Assembly (NCBI RefSeq): GCF_964204645.1
Contig: NC_134025.1
Coordinates: 31,342,001-31,402,000 of the forward strand
Direction of reading: 5' to 3'
Source: Tubulanus polymorphus
Taxonomy: Eukaryota; Nemertea; Palaeonemertea; Tubulaniformes; Tubulanidae
Length of the DNA: 60,000 bases
The translations under genes were made by a program, and so were the position numbers. Shown here in pieces: positions 25,086 to 35,660 of this stretch. How positions within the stretch are numbered: position 1 is the stretch's first letter; each line of letters begins with the position of its first letter. The notes under the pieces are model-generated. The model was not told where the DNA came from. It did not search any database and saw nothing but the letters and a program-made list of their open reading frames with translations.

Positions 25086-27810
25086 CCAACTTCGATTGTG
25101 TTTCCTGATGAAGCTACAACTCAATTTCAATTGAAATCAGTTATAAACCTTCAAACTGTTACTATCAGCGTGAATCATTTGAATCTTTTTATTTCCTTTA
25201 AGGTTTTTTCTATCTGTTTTTCATCTGTTTCCAAATGGGGCCCAATCAATATTGCATAGTTTACATAATGCATATGCAACAATAAGACGAACGATAATGC
25301 CTGTGAAATTGAGGAAAATCTACTGAAGTTTTCTGTGCCTGGATTTAGATATTTTTAATGTTAAGAAATGTAAGTATGAGTCATCATAGAACCTCGAAGA
25401 TTCCCAACACTCCGACTCTTCATCTCTTCATCTCTCCTCTCTCCCTCTCCTCCCTCCTTCCTCCTCTCTCTCTCCTCCCTCCCTCCTCCCTCCTCCCCCC
25501 TCCCTCCCCTTCCTCAAGCTCATTCCGTTGCAAATAAATTTTGGGTGTTCGCTTTGTCTGCAGACTTTCCCGACCAAATTATTCCGGCAAAACATTATTG
25601 TGGGCAGCGACCGTGCTGGGGTGAGGGTTAAATAGTCTGCGAGTTTTTATTTTTGTCTAAGTGTTATATATAAACACCAGGCTCTACGGATACAAATTAT
25701 GAATGCACTTTTACTATCGCTTCATGATGCATTATTTTCCATGAAAACTTATGCGTGGAAACTCACTGTTCCTGTCTTATATCCCCAGCCTCTCTCTCTC
25801 CCTCTCTCTCTCCCTCTCTTCCCTCGCTCTCTCACTCTCTTCCCTCGCTCTCTCACTCTCTCTCTCTCCCTCTCCCTCTCTTCCCTCGCTCTCTCACTCT
25901 CTTCCCTCGCTCTCTCGCTCATCTTTCAAAGCTACTATTTCAATTCCCGTACGTTCGAATAGTTCAAAAAAACAAGGTTTAGTTTCAAACACTAAAATAG
26001 ATGAAAATCTATTCGCGCAAAAGCGAAAATGTTTGAAGTAAGATAGAACAAATTGTTTACTGTTCAAAATATTAAATCATTATCTCAAAACAGAGAGAAA
26101 AAATCTACCTTAATTTCACGATAGAGAAACTCTTTTCAGTTTAGTTTCAAGGGGGAGACGGGTTTTAATAGTTTAAGGGGAATTTGTTTGAGCTGAATTA
26201 AATTTGAATAATTCGAGATAGAAGAAGATGGATTTCATATAAATTGAGTTGTTGAATATCGCGCCGTCAGTCGCTGGTGAAGAGTTCGATAGAATAAAAC
26301 ACTTCAAAATAAATTAAATATTCCAAAAAGATGAGTTGAATATTATTTCTTTATCAATACATGATTCAAATATTGGAAGCTATTTTTCTTTACTTACATT
26401 CAAATATAAATCCAAAGGCGAATTTTTATAAAATCCATGACTTCCTTGTTGTCGAATATTGTCCACGAAATAAAAGAGCAAAGAAATGCCATGACTGCCG
26501 CAGTGAGAGACGTGTTATCAGCAACAGAGTTTATCGCTGATCAGAGCACAGATGCGGAAAACCGGCTTTCACTAAAACTATTATAGTCTGTTCTGCAGTT
26601 TACTGAAAGTAAGCGTCATCATTACATAGCGCGAAATCACTCAGCGTACCAATAAACCCCCCTCGAAGAGAATTCATCTGAACCAATAACCCTTACTTTT
26701 AACAGCCAGGGGTCTCGTTATAATACAATATCGTGATTAAAATCTATAGTTGTTAATTTGTGCATTTCTTCACGAATAGAACAACCCGAACACAACCTCA
26801 GTTTGAATCCACTTTCCGCGTGGTTTCATGATTTTGCGTTAGGCATTTCACACATTACACAAACTCATGATCTATTAAAGCATTATAATGTACGGCGCAC
26901 TAGTTTAGATGTTGTCAACCATCAGGAATTTGTAGAATCATAGAATTATACATTTTACAACACTAAAGTATATAAGAGTTAATTCCTGTGAGAAAAGATT
27001 TGCATCTTGTCAAATCAAAAAATGATCATTTAAAGGGAATCTGACAATTATAACGAAAGATAATCCGAAAATGTTTCCCTGAGCTACCGTAGTTTATTCA
27101 ACGATTCGACTATGTTCTAATTAAGCAGCGGAGCAAACTAATGTTTAAAATTATTGCATTTGCAGTGAGTCAAATTCCAACTCACAACTGTGGAACTGGA
27201 ACTGACGGGTTCTGCTGACTTATTTTTCTGAATGTATTTTTTTATTTCTGACATCAGAAGCAGCACACATTGTATCCGTATCTTATAGACTGTTATTGTT
27301 ATGATTTGACATTGTATGAATATCTACAGAATGATGTGACTGAGAGGAATCCGAGATAACGAAGTCTCCTCGGCACCTGAGCTGATTACCTATTAATAAA
27401 CTAACACATGATAAATATATATTTTCTTTTCTAAACATTTTCTTTGTCTTGTACAGCGGAGGAATGTCTGGATCAGTCGTAGATCGTAAAGTTGCATCTA
27501 TTTGAAGCTAATATTCATCACTGTATGAGTAATCATAGTTATTCACTAATGATTGTTTCTATCTATGACATGTGACTTCGCTCTATTCTAAGCTGATTTT
27601 TGTCTATTTAATCTTCTGCTAAAAATGAAAGAGTAACAAAAAGGAATTGATATAAATACGATGCTCCTTTTCGATATTGTAGAAATGTCTTCTAGTCATT
27701 TTAACTGCATGTGACAATTTTGTTGTTAGATCAGGGAGTTGGAGAAAGTACTGTTGCAATCTATAAAGTTACAATAGGTCAAAAAACCTCGGAAAAGATG
27801 AAAAATTAGA
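25086..27810. other. Intergenic between tRNA-Asn copies 1 and 2
   Basis: CT tracts at 25431-25513 and 25790-25922. An unassigned 49-codon frame is at 26437-26586 (see findings). A diverged relative of the 69-bp satellite lies at about 27068-27118, and family A terminal motifs at about 27180-27200. No recognised gene. Confidence 0.6.
25790..25922. repeat. CT-rich tract with TTCCCTCGCTCTCTCACTCT units
   Basis: Pyrimidine repeat with a duplicated roughly 21-bp sub-unit. All three overlapping Ser/Leu/Pro frames are repeat translations. Confidence 0.9.
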
Positions 27811-27820
27811 AAAAATTAAT

Positions 27821-27827
27821 CGTCCCT

Positions 27828-27873
<46 letters not shown>

Positions 27874-27894
27874 GACCGATTGCGCCACAGAGAC
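27821..27894 (-). tRNA. tRNA-Asn (GUU), copy 2
   Basis: Same 74-nt sequence as copy 1 but on the minus strand. A T-run (five or more T on the minus strand, about 27815-27811) follows as terminator. Its 5' flank (27895-27950) shares TGACTGACGA, AATGTGAC and TGTCAACT with copy 1, so whole tRNA units were duplicated. Confidence 0.98.
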
Positions 27895-27949
27895 AGTTGA
27901 CAACATGCGACCTTGTCACATTACTTGTCTCGTCAGTCATAGAACGCGA

Positions 27950-28315
27950 CATTGAGCGCGACAGTCAAATGAGTCGTGGTGTGATCACACACACAATGGT
28001 AGAGATAATGCGCGGCCTTCGCATCTAGTATTCACATGCTTAGGTGTCACGTTGGCCGTCAAGCGGCCGTCAACTGTTGGTTCAGCAAGAAGCATGCACT
28101 TGGTGGCCAATATGACGCGGAATTGGCATTATAAAGGTCATACCGACTGTAAAATCGAGCTGAGAAACGGCTACGTCATCTCACCATTTCATGAATGCAT
28201 TCAAATAAATCATTTGTGATTAAACAAATTTAATGGATTAGTTTAGAAATTTAAAGATTCTTGAATGTTATTGCATCATGTAGTTTTATCCATTTGATTT
28301 ACTTGTATTTGATCT
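27950..28315. other. Intergenic, nothing recognised
   Basis: No coding frame or repeat family was recognised between the tRNA unit and the minisatellite. Confidence 0.5.
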
Positions 28316-28835
28316 GGTGAGGGGGACCCGTAACTCACCTGATGAGGGGGACCCGATCAACTCACCTGATGAGGGGGACCCGTAACTCACCTGATGAGGG
28401 GGACCCGATCAACTCACCTGATGAGGGGGACCCGTATTAACTCACCTGATGAGGGGACCCGCATCAACTCACCTGATGAGGGGGACCCGACCAACTCACC
28501 TGATGAGGGGGATCCGTATAAACTGACCCGATGAGGGGGATCCGTATTAACTGACCTGATGAGGGGACCCGCATCAACTCACCTGATGAGGGGGACCCAA
28601 CTCACCTGATGAGGGGGTATATTACAACTCACCTGATGAGGGGGTATATTAACTCACCTGATGAGGGGGGACCCCGTATTAACTCACCTGATGAGGGGGT
28701 ATATTAACTCACCTGATGAGGGGGGACCCCGTATTAACTCACCTGATGAGGGGGACCCGTATTAACTCACCTGATGAGGGGGGACCCCGTATTAACTCAC
28801 CTGATGAGGGGGACCCAACTCACCTGATGAGGAGA
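28316..28835. repeat. Minisatellite, unit AACTCACCTGATGAGGGGGA
   Basis: About 19 copies of 23-30 bp. All share CACCTGATGAGGGG; the spacer (CCCGT, CCCGATC, TATATT, CCCCGTATT) varies, and the two classes alternate in the right half. No gene is implied. Confidence 0.95.
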
Positions 28836-29490
28836 GCTCGAAAGTCACAAAACTGTTCATTCTGAAATAAGAAAATGAGGTTTTGTTCATCGCGCTAAAT
28901 GGATTTTCAGTCGAACTGTCTCATATTCCGCAGTTTGAATCGTGTTTACTACGAGTTGTAGGTTTAGAATCTCTAACTGTAGAAACTAAAGTGGTTTTCA
29001 ATCTGCGATTAGTAGATTGTAAAGTCGAGTGTTTTTACTATTGAATATCACGTTTAATCTATGATTATTCGATCCTCCGTAGCAGCAGATGAGATTTTAA
29101 CGGATAGATTACGGCAGAGCAGTACTGCTAACGGCTGCAGATATCGCCTGATCTTACCTTCAAATTCAGTTTCACAGTAAAGTCGAGTAAAAGTTTTTAT
29201 CAATTGAAAATGAACAGTTGGCATAAGTTGAACATACGTTTTACGTTTAGGCCATTTATCAATCATAGAATGGTATTTCAGCTTGAAGTCAATTCCGTAG
29301 CTTTACTCTCAGACTCTTACCTTGTGTTACTGATCCGTGCTAGCACTGAGCACTGGGGAATATATAGTTTATGAGAGTAAAACCTAATAAACAAACCGAT
29401 TTACAAAACAAGTCGTAAATTTATCAAACCACATAGATTCCTGATAGTTGGGTGTATATCGCATAGACCTGGGCCAAGTGGCGACGTTCA
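28836..29490. other. Intergenic, nothing recognised
   Basis: AT-rich, no conserved frame. Confidence 0.5.
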
Positions 29491-29610
29491 GGGGCCGGTT
29501 CCATAGTCATGGCTTAGACTTAAGACCAGTTTAAGACCATCTCAGTTCTATAACCAATCTAACAACTTAGTCTTAGAATTTAAGACCATTTCTCAACTGA
29601 GGAACCGGTG
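29491..29610. mobile_element. Foldback element, family B, second well-kept copy
   Basis: Starts GGGGCCGGTTCCATAGTC and ends with a diverged AGGAACCGGTGGG. The interior has TTCTATAACCAATCTAACAA and CTTAGACTTAAGACCAG as in other family B copies. It directly abuts the family A element. Confidence 0.65.
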
Positions 29611-29709
29611 GGACCCAGTTCCACAGTTGTGAGTTAAGGTTTAACTAATTGAAAATGAACTAACTTTAACTCAGAGTTAACTCTAACTCACAACTGTGGA
29701 ACTGGGTCC
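29611..29709. mobile_element. Foldback element, family A, with perfect 26-bp inverted ends
   Basis: Left arm 29611-29636 (starting GGACCCAGTTCCACAG) is the exact reverse complement of right arm 29684-29709. The interior is AT-rich and itself partly self-complementary. 99 bp, noncoding. Related copies in various states lie at 33933-34049, 35225-35315, 42401-42472, 48728-48763, 51218-51301 and 51935-52032. Confidence 0.8.
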
Positions 29710-30062
29710 AGGGGTCTGACCTTAGTTAAGACCGATCTTAAATCTAAGCCAGACTGTGTTCAACTATAGCCTCGGGTGCATTGTACTCCTTTTTGTCCTG
29801 GAATTGACGTTCAACCTCTAGACATAAAAGCTAAGTCGAACAAATTATTCTATAGAATTCAAAACTGGTGAAAAATCGTTGCAACCTCGTGAATTGACAG
29901 AGAGTGATGATGTGACATATTGTCGCGAAGTGTCACGTGTCTCTGTCTACCGGGATCAATGACTTAGTATCGAGAACTCATCACCTGATTAATGCACAAT
30001 CACGTCCATTTCAATTGCCAATTGTCAATTGTGAATTATCGATCGATGTGACAATGTCAACT

Positions 30063-30083
30063 GTCTCTGTGGCGCAATCGGTC

Positions 30084-30129
<46 letters not shown>

Positions 30130-30136
30130 AGGGACG
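30063..30136 (+). tRNA. tRNA-Asn (GUU), copy 3
   Basis: Identical 74-nt sequence to copies 1 and 2, with the same ATGTGAC/TGTCAACT leader just upstream. A T-run at about 30150 provides a pol III terminator. Confidence 0.98.
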
Positions 30137-30159
30137 ATTTATTTTCTTTTTTACTTTCA

Positions 30160-33100
30160 ATAGTTTAACCATAAAGTCAGCTTTGAACTGGAACTGAAGG
30201 AATTTAGTCCCGGGGGGTGAAGTAAGGTTAGGTGATCGGTTGTTTTGGCTTTGAACTTATTTGAAATCCATTTATTTATCTTGAACGTAAAATAAAACCA
30301 TGGATGATGATCTAAGGTGGTCTGCAGGCTCTTTTACGCAATCTCTCAAGTGGAATTATCATGAAATGTTCGACCCATAGCTCAGAGTAGAGTGAGTTCT
30401 ACCGGTGCAGTTACGCGCAAACAAAACAACTCAACTTAAACATAAACAATAATTCCCAGGGTCCAATAACGGCATAATATATCCTGTGGATTCCTCGATA
30501 AATAATCGATGGTAAGGCCCCCTGGTGGAGCGATGGTAAGGCCCCCTGGTGACGTTGCTTTCTCAGATGGGGTCTAGTTATCTATAACAGTAGGTTACGA
30601 GTGATTAGTATATCTCTCTCTCACCCTGGGGTAGGCCTACAGAGCATAGTTCTCCGACCCTCGCGTTTCAGTATCATCAGCTATAGTTTAGAAAGGTCAT
30701 GATATGAAAATCGTTTAAGAATATGTGAATTACTGAATGAAATGTTTCGAGAGCGGTATCAAACGGGGTCGAAATAGAAAAAAATGTTGCGTTATAACAT
30801 TGGAAATAAACTGATTCTATCTAATCAAACTTAACCACGAGCTATGACAAACTCCTGGACTCAGTTCCACAGTTCTATCGGTTAGAATTTTTGAGTTTAA
30901 AAAATTTGTAATGAACTGATGTAATGAACTGATTTAATTGTCTATAGTCAAACCTAATCAAGGATTGAGGATCTATGATGTGGTTGCAGTTCGGCACAGT
31001 ATGGTCGTCTTATCTCGGTCGAGCTCTGTCAAAAACAGATTCCCAAAATCGAGTTCTCTGGAATCTACGTATCTGTTTTCTTTGAGCGGCTTTTTTATAC
31101 CGATTACATCAGAAACCGGGCATAGTTTGGATCAAAACGTCAAACACTAGATAATCCAGATCGGAAGTTAAGTGCCGCCATTTTGGGGACAAACAAAGTT
31201 CCGTGTCTGATATTGAAGTAGTTGGTAATCAAGAGTAATCGGTTCCCGGCGTCTTGATCTACTAGAGTATCGGTTCTCGGCGTCCCCGGGTGAGAACCAA
31301 CAACAGCAAATATCTGTGTAAAACAACCTCCTAAAAATCAATTTAGCGCCGGGAGAGAATTGTGAGAGGATTCTGTGAATGACAGCTGCTGCAGCAAGAA
31401 CTAAAACCAATCTCAACTAAATCCTTCCGTTGCAGTTTCTTGGAAGAGAACTTTATTCCGATGGTATTTTTTCCTGATGAGGAGACAACAACAGTCCGTT
31501 ATAGGGTGAGGGTTCATCCGTACTGTACTCGATGAACTCGTTTTTTAAATTAACAAGAAAATACTTCGATATCAATATTCCTTTCAGAATTACATTAAAT
31601 CGCATGAAATAGATTTTCAAAATTTTTGGTGCACATATAACTAGCCAGATTAAGGTTAATATTGTGACCAACACGGAACAATTGAAATTGTTGAATATAT
31701 CAAAATTGAAATCAAATTTGGGGGCTCTTACCCGATGATGGGAAATTAATACTTGTTACCTATTCCAGTTGATCTGTAAGTTCCTGTAGCGCGTGCCTCA
31801 TTTCAATGTGTTTCACTCACCTAACTCTTCACTCGCGGCACTGGACGAAAGTTCCTTAGTTGATGTGGCTTGAATCTTTTTTACCATGGCGAAACCTGAT
31901 TAGCGACATGATGCTAACGCGCTGTTAACTTGACTTGTAATGCATGATGCTCATTCTGATTTCTGGCCATCGGTCGACTGAGCGAATTCCTTTTATGTAA
32001 CATTATGTAAGTACAATTGTCTGTCCGTCTCGACTTCACGAGTTGCCAAGTCGGCGACTCTCCTTTCAAGTATAGCTGCTCATATTTACTTAGTTTGATT
32101 TCAATCTCTCAATTGCGAGGAATTCTGTAAATGATTACATAATAAATTTGACCAGGACTGCATCGCGATAACAACAGGACAATACGATACCGGGAAGTTC
32201 AGCACATGGCCTCGTGGAACTGCCGCATGGAAACGCCGCAGTCACTGGCGACATGGCACTGATTGATTCATCTCTGATTCGACCATATCTGGACGATAAA
32301 TATATAACCACCTTAAAAAACCGATGGTCAGCAAAATATACCCGATTGCACCCAGTCCGTCAGCCTATACCCGATCGCACCCAGTCCGTCAGCCTCGTGT
32401 GCAGCCATCCAGTGCTGTCTGAAATTACAGACTTCTCCATCTGCTTAACAGAGCGCTGAAAAACGGTGTTTATAGTTTCAGTTACCAAACCTTCAAAGAC
32501 TCACATCCTTATAGAATAGTTACAAATCTGGCTTACTAGAATAATTCGGCCACAGGCGGCAAACAGAAAGAAATTGATTAATAAATCCAAGTGACCAGAA
32601 TTCAGTAGACCAGCTGCACGTGTAAGACGGGAGGGAGGGCTGCAGGGATGTTCGCCAGCTTTTTAGTTTATTAATGAATGTTGTTTTGTGATAAGTAGCA
32701 AAACAATGAAAAATCAGGCGTTCGTTTGCAAGAGTTCAATGAGTACATTCTCAACACATGAATTACACCTCAAACCAACTGCGCGGACCACATCCAACTG
32801 ACGCGCATCCAGCCTACCACTGCCGCTCGAGGGCTGGGAGAGATTTTACTTAACCGTGCCCTTTGGAAAGGTAGAAGAAAATAGCTCAATTGCAGGCCTC
32901 GAAAAATTGAATCAATACAACGACCAGTGGCAATTGGGCAGGGATATATTGTCCTGTTGCGCGAGTGTCCCGTGGTCGTGGATGATTTCGGGTAGGTCTG
33001 CATTAATAGAATTTGCAGATGATTCGACTGCATATTGTTATATTAGTGGATTATTCATTATTTTTCCTGACAGAAGCGGATCCAAAACTCACAGGAAAAT

Positions 33101-33363
33101 TCACATCCCAATTTAAGTTTTCCCGCCCGATCAGTGCCTGACCACGAGAAGCGGCGTCTGAGTTGATGGAGTCTCGTTTCCATTCCTTCATTTTTTGAGT
33201 ATGTCAAACCAATAATATTCCTCTCCACGGGCCATTGGGTTAATGAGGATGCTAACACTAAGGCTTCGGCTAAGTATTATGATTTGAAAGGACGCCGGAG
33301 TGATGAGTGATGACTCGACTCTCACAAATTCTACACCGTCTACAGTCGCCATCTACATTTAAA
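30160..33363. other. Intergenic between tRNA-Asn copy 3 and CNIH4
   Basis: No protein gene recognised. A small duplication (CGATGGTAAGGCCCCCTGG, about 30508-30550) and a diverged family A end (30850-30880) are seen. Frames at 31168-31416, 32214-32459 and 32770-33116 show no recognisable domain. Confidence 0.55.
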
Positions 33364-35093
33364 ATGTCTGACGTTTGGTGTTTTGTGTTTTGTCTCTTAG
33401 ATGACGGTTTCCTTTTGTTTCTAGCCGTCTTTTATGTATCCTTTTATTCTGAAGCGTTTAACGAACATTTAAATACATATGAATCAATGGACTTGATGTG
33501 TAACACTAGAAACGTCTTATCTGGTTATAATGAGTTGTGCTTAGATTATTTATAGTTCGATAGAATTCCGAATGGTGGCAGCATCGGCCGGTGAATAGTC
33601 ATTTGACAAATTAGTTAAAATCCTTAATTATTTTGTTCAGGTAATAACGTTATCAGATTTAGAATGTGATTATATGAATGCAAGGGAATGCTGTGGTCGT
33701 TTAAACAAGGTGAATTTCCTAACGAATTCTTACTCTTGAATGAGATTCTGGATAATTGAAATTCTATTCACAATCAAAAGTTTTGTTTTGTTTCTGTTTT
33801 TCAGTGGGTTGTTCCTCAAATGATTGGTTTGTGTTTGATCACGATGTTTCTGCTGTTAACTTGGCATTGGATTCTATTTTTGATACATTTACCGTTGACT
33901 GTTTGGCAAATCAAAAAGTAAGTAATTGAAAACCAGGATCCAGTTCCACAGTTGTGAGTTAGAGTTAACTCTTGAGTTAAAGTCAGTTCATTTTCAATGT
34001 TTTAACCCAGGGTCAAATCTTAACTCAGAACTGTGGAACTGAACCCTGGTCTGGTTCCGCAACCGATCTGAACTAACTCAACCCAACCCAGGCAGTGGTG
34101 TTGGCAATAATTTACTGATTGACATTTTTGTTTTTGAATATCATGTTTTTGATGAAATTGAAGTAAATTCACCGTGACAACATATCAGATAAACCTGTCA
34201 AAATTGCAATTGCTCCCAAAGCGCCTGCAGGGAAGTGTTCACTCCCACCTCCTTGACTTAACAAACTATTGTAGAACTTGTACTAATTAGGAGCTGTTTC
34301 TATTGTTCTTGGCCAAGTTTGAGGCTCACAGGACGTTAAAACATAGAAAATAAACTTATTTTAACTCTAGATTCAAACTTAAGCAACAATATCCGTATAA
34401 ATGTGATCTATATTATAAAACCTAACTAGATGAATGGCATGTTTTGTATTTTAAGGTGGTATCAGAAACCACAAGGGTTTATCGGTATTTACGACCCAAC
34501 TGAAATTCATAATCGTTCGTTATTGAAAGGTTACATGCGAGAATCAATGGTTAAATTAGGATTTCATATCGTTTTCTTCTTCGTCTTTCTCTACAAGTAA
34601 GTAATGATCTAGTTTATTAATCATTAATTGAAATTATTTTTGATTATATTTTTGTTAAATTCCCATCTAATAAAAGCAGAATGGGATCATTCATTTATTA
34701 CGTACGCATTAGGGGAGGGGGAGGGGGCAGTGCAATTGCGTACTGTTATGCTTAATGTATATGAAAAAATGGCCGATTTGGGTGAAAAAGTCAAATTTTA
34801 TGTGTACGTAATAAATGAATGATCCCAATGTGCATAGAACAGTAGACTTTGCTCAGGTCGGACCTTTTGGGACCATAAAAATGACTTAAGAGTATCTGAG
34901 TTGGATGGAAATAGTGTCACAAACATGCAAGTTGAAATCATCCCACTCCGGCAGAGTCTACAGTGTTTCAACTAAGTATTTACAAAATAATGTCGATATT
35001 TATTGTTTGATGTATAATTTCAGTATGATATCCTCATTGGTATCACCGATGGATCTATCTGATTATCACGACCCAATGATGTTTCCTGGTTAA
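33364..35093 (+). CDS. CNIH4: Cornichon family ER-export receptor, CNIH4 type
   Basis: A small polytopic ER membrane protein that recruits transmembrane cargo into COPII vesicles; in animals CNIH4 is linked to export of GPCRs. Exons: 33364-33435, 33641-33709, 33805-33917, 34456-34596 and 35024-35093, all GT-AG with matching phases, giving 154 residues. The start [13 protein letters not shown] aligns with the CNIH4 start. Then come a first hydrophobic segment, [30 protein letters not shown], two further hydrophobic segments ([26 protein letters not shown]), [27 protein letters not shown] and a last hydrophobic FFFVFLY segment. An in-frame ATG at 33307 is disfavoured because conservation begins at 33364. 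The first donor (TAT|GTATCC) is weak; reading through it would end the protein in the intron. A family A foldback element lies 15 nt inside intron 3. Confidence 0.94.
33933..34049. mobile_element. Foldback element, family A, in CNIH4 intron 3
   Basis: Starts CCAGGATCCAGTTCCACAG and ends CTGTGGAACTGAACCCTGG, imperfect inverted repeats. TAACTC and its complement lie inside each arm. It begins 15 nt after the CNIH4 exon 3 donor. Confidence 0.72.
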
Positions 35094-35224
35094 CAACATT
35101 CTATTTCTCTCATCAAGTCGTCGCTTTTACAAGTATTTTCTTTCTTTTATTTGCACCGAACATTTTTCGATGGTTTCTTATAAATTAACGCATTCTACAC
35201 CTGAGCGATATATGAGTTCACGAG

Positions 35225-35315
35225 GGAGTTCCGTTCCAGAGTTCTCGGGTCACAATTTGACTCATGTTTTAACTCATGTTTAACCGTGAACTGTGGAACT
35301 CGATTCGAGGTTATC
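35225..35315. mobile_element. Diverged family A foldback copy
   Basis: GTTCCAGAGTTCTCGGGTC on the left and GTGAACTGTGGAACTCGATTC on the right are imperfectly inverted. It sits in the 3' flank of CNIH4. Confidence 0.5.
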
Positions 35316-35364
35316 TTCACACATATCAAGTAAAATAAGTTATAAAATGTAATCAATCATTTAT

Positions 35365-35660
35365 TTAACCCTTTCAGTGCGTCTACACCGCAGTGCGGTG
35401 TATAAATCAGTGATGGATTTTGCTAGTACCCCGCACTACGGTGTATTGATGTAATTAGTAATTAGTAATTATCTCTATTGAAAAATGGCAGCAAGTGTCA
35501 AACATAGTGAAATACTAGTAACTAACGATACACCGCACTGCGGTGTAGACGCACTATAGTGGTATTCCCATTGTTCAACACACTAGGGTGGAATTTTTTA
35601 GAATTTTCAAATTTTCTCTAGCACTATAGGGTATTAATTAGTCAGCACTGAAAGGGTTAA
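35365..35660. mobile_element. piggyBac-like MITE flanked by TTAA
   Basis: TTAA target duplications at 35365-35368 and 35657-35660 enclose 288 bp. The ends are CCCTTTCAGTGC and GCACTGAAAGGG, perfect 12-bp inverted repeats. TTAA duplication with CCC/GGG termini is the piggyBac signature. Inside are hairpin units CACCGCAGTGCGGTG (35387-35401), CCCGCACTACGGTGTA (35430-35445) and CACCGCACTGCGGTG (35530-35544). No transposase frame is present, so it is non-autonomous. Confidence 0.85.

Noticed and set aside
28316-28835. CTGATGAG in each minisatellite unit as a hammerhead ribozyme core
   Set aside because: No GAAA follows a stem II, and no stem III or cleavage triplet can be drawn, so the match is to one short word only.
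31168-31416. Possible small secreted protein starting MRLVLVLAAAAV
   Set aside because: The hydrophobic start is followed by no recognisable domain, and the frame has no splice or promoter support; likely chance.
32856-33116. ALIEFADDSTAYC as a reverse transcriptase FADD/YADD motif
   Set aside because: The rest of the frame has none of the other RT blocks, and no poly(A) or target-site duplication flanks it.
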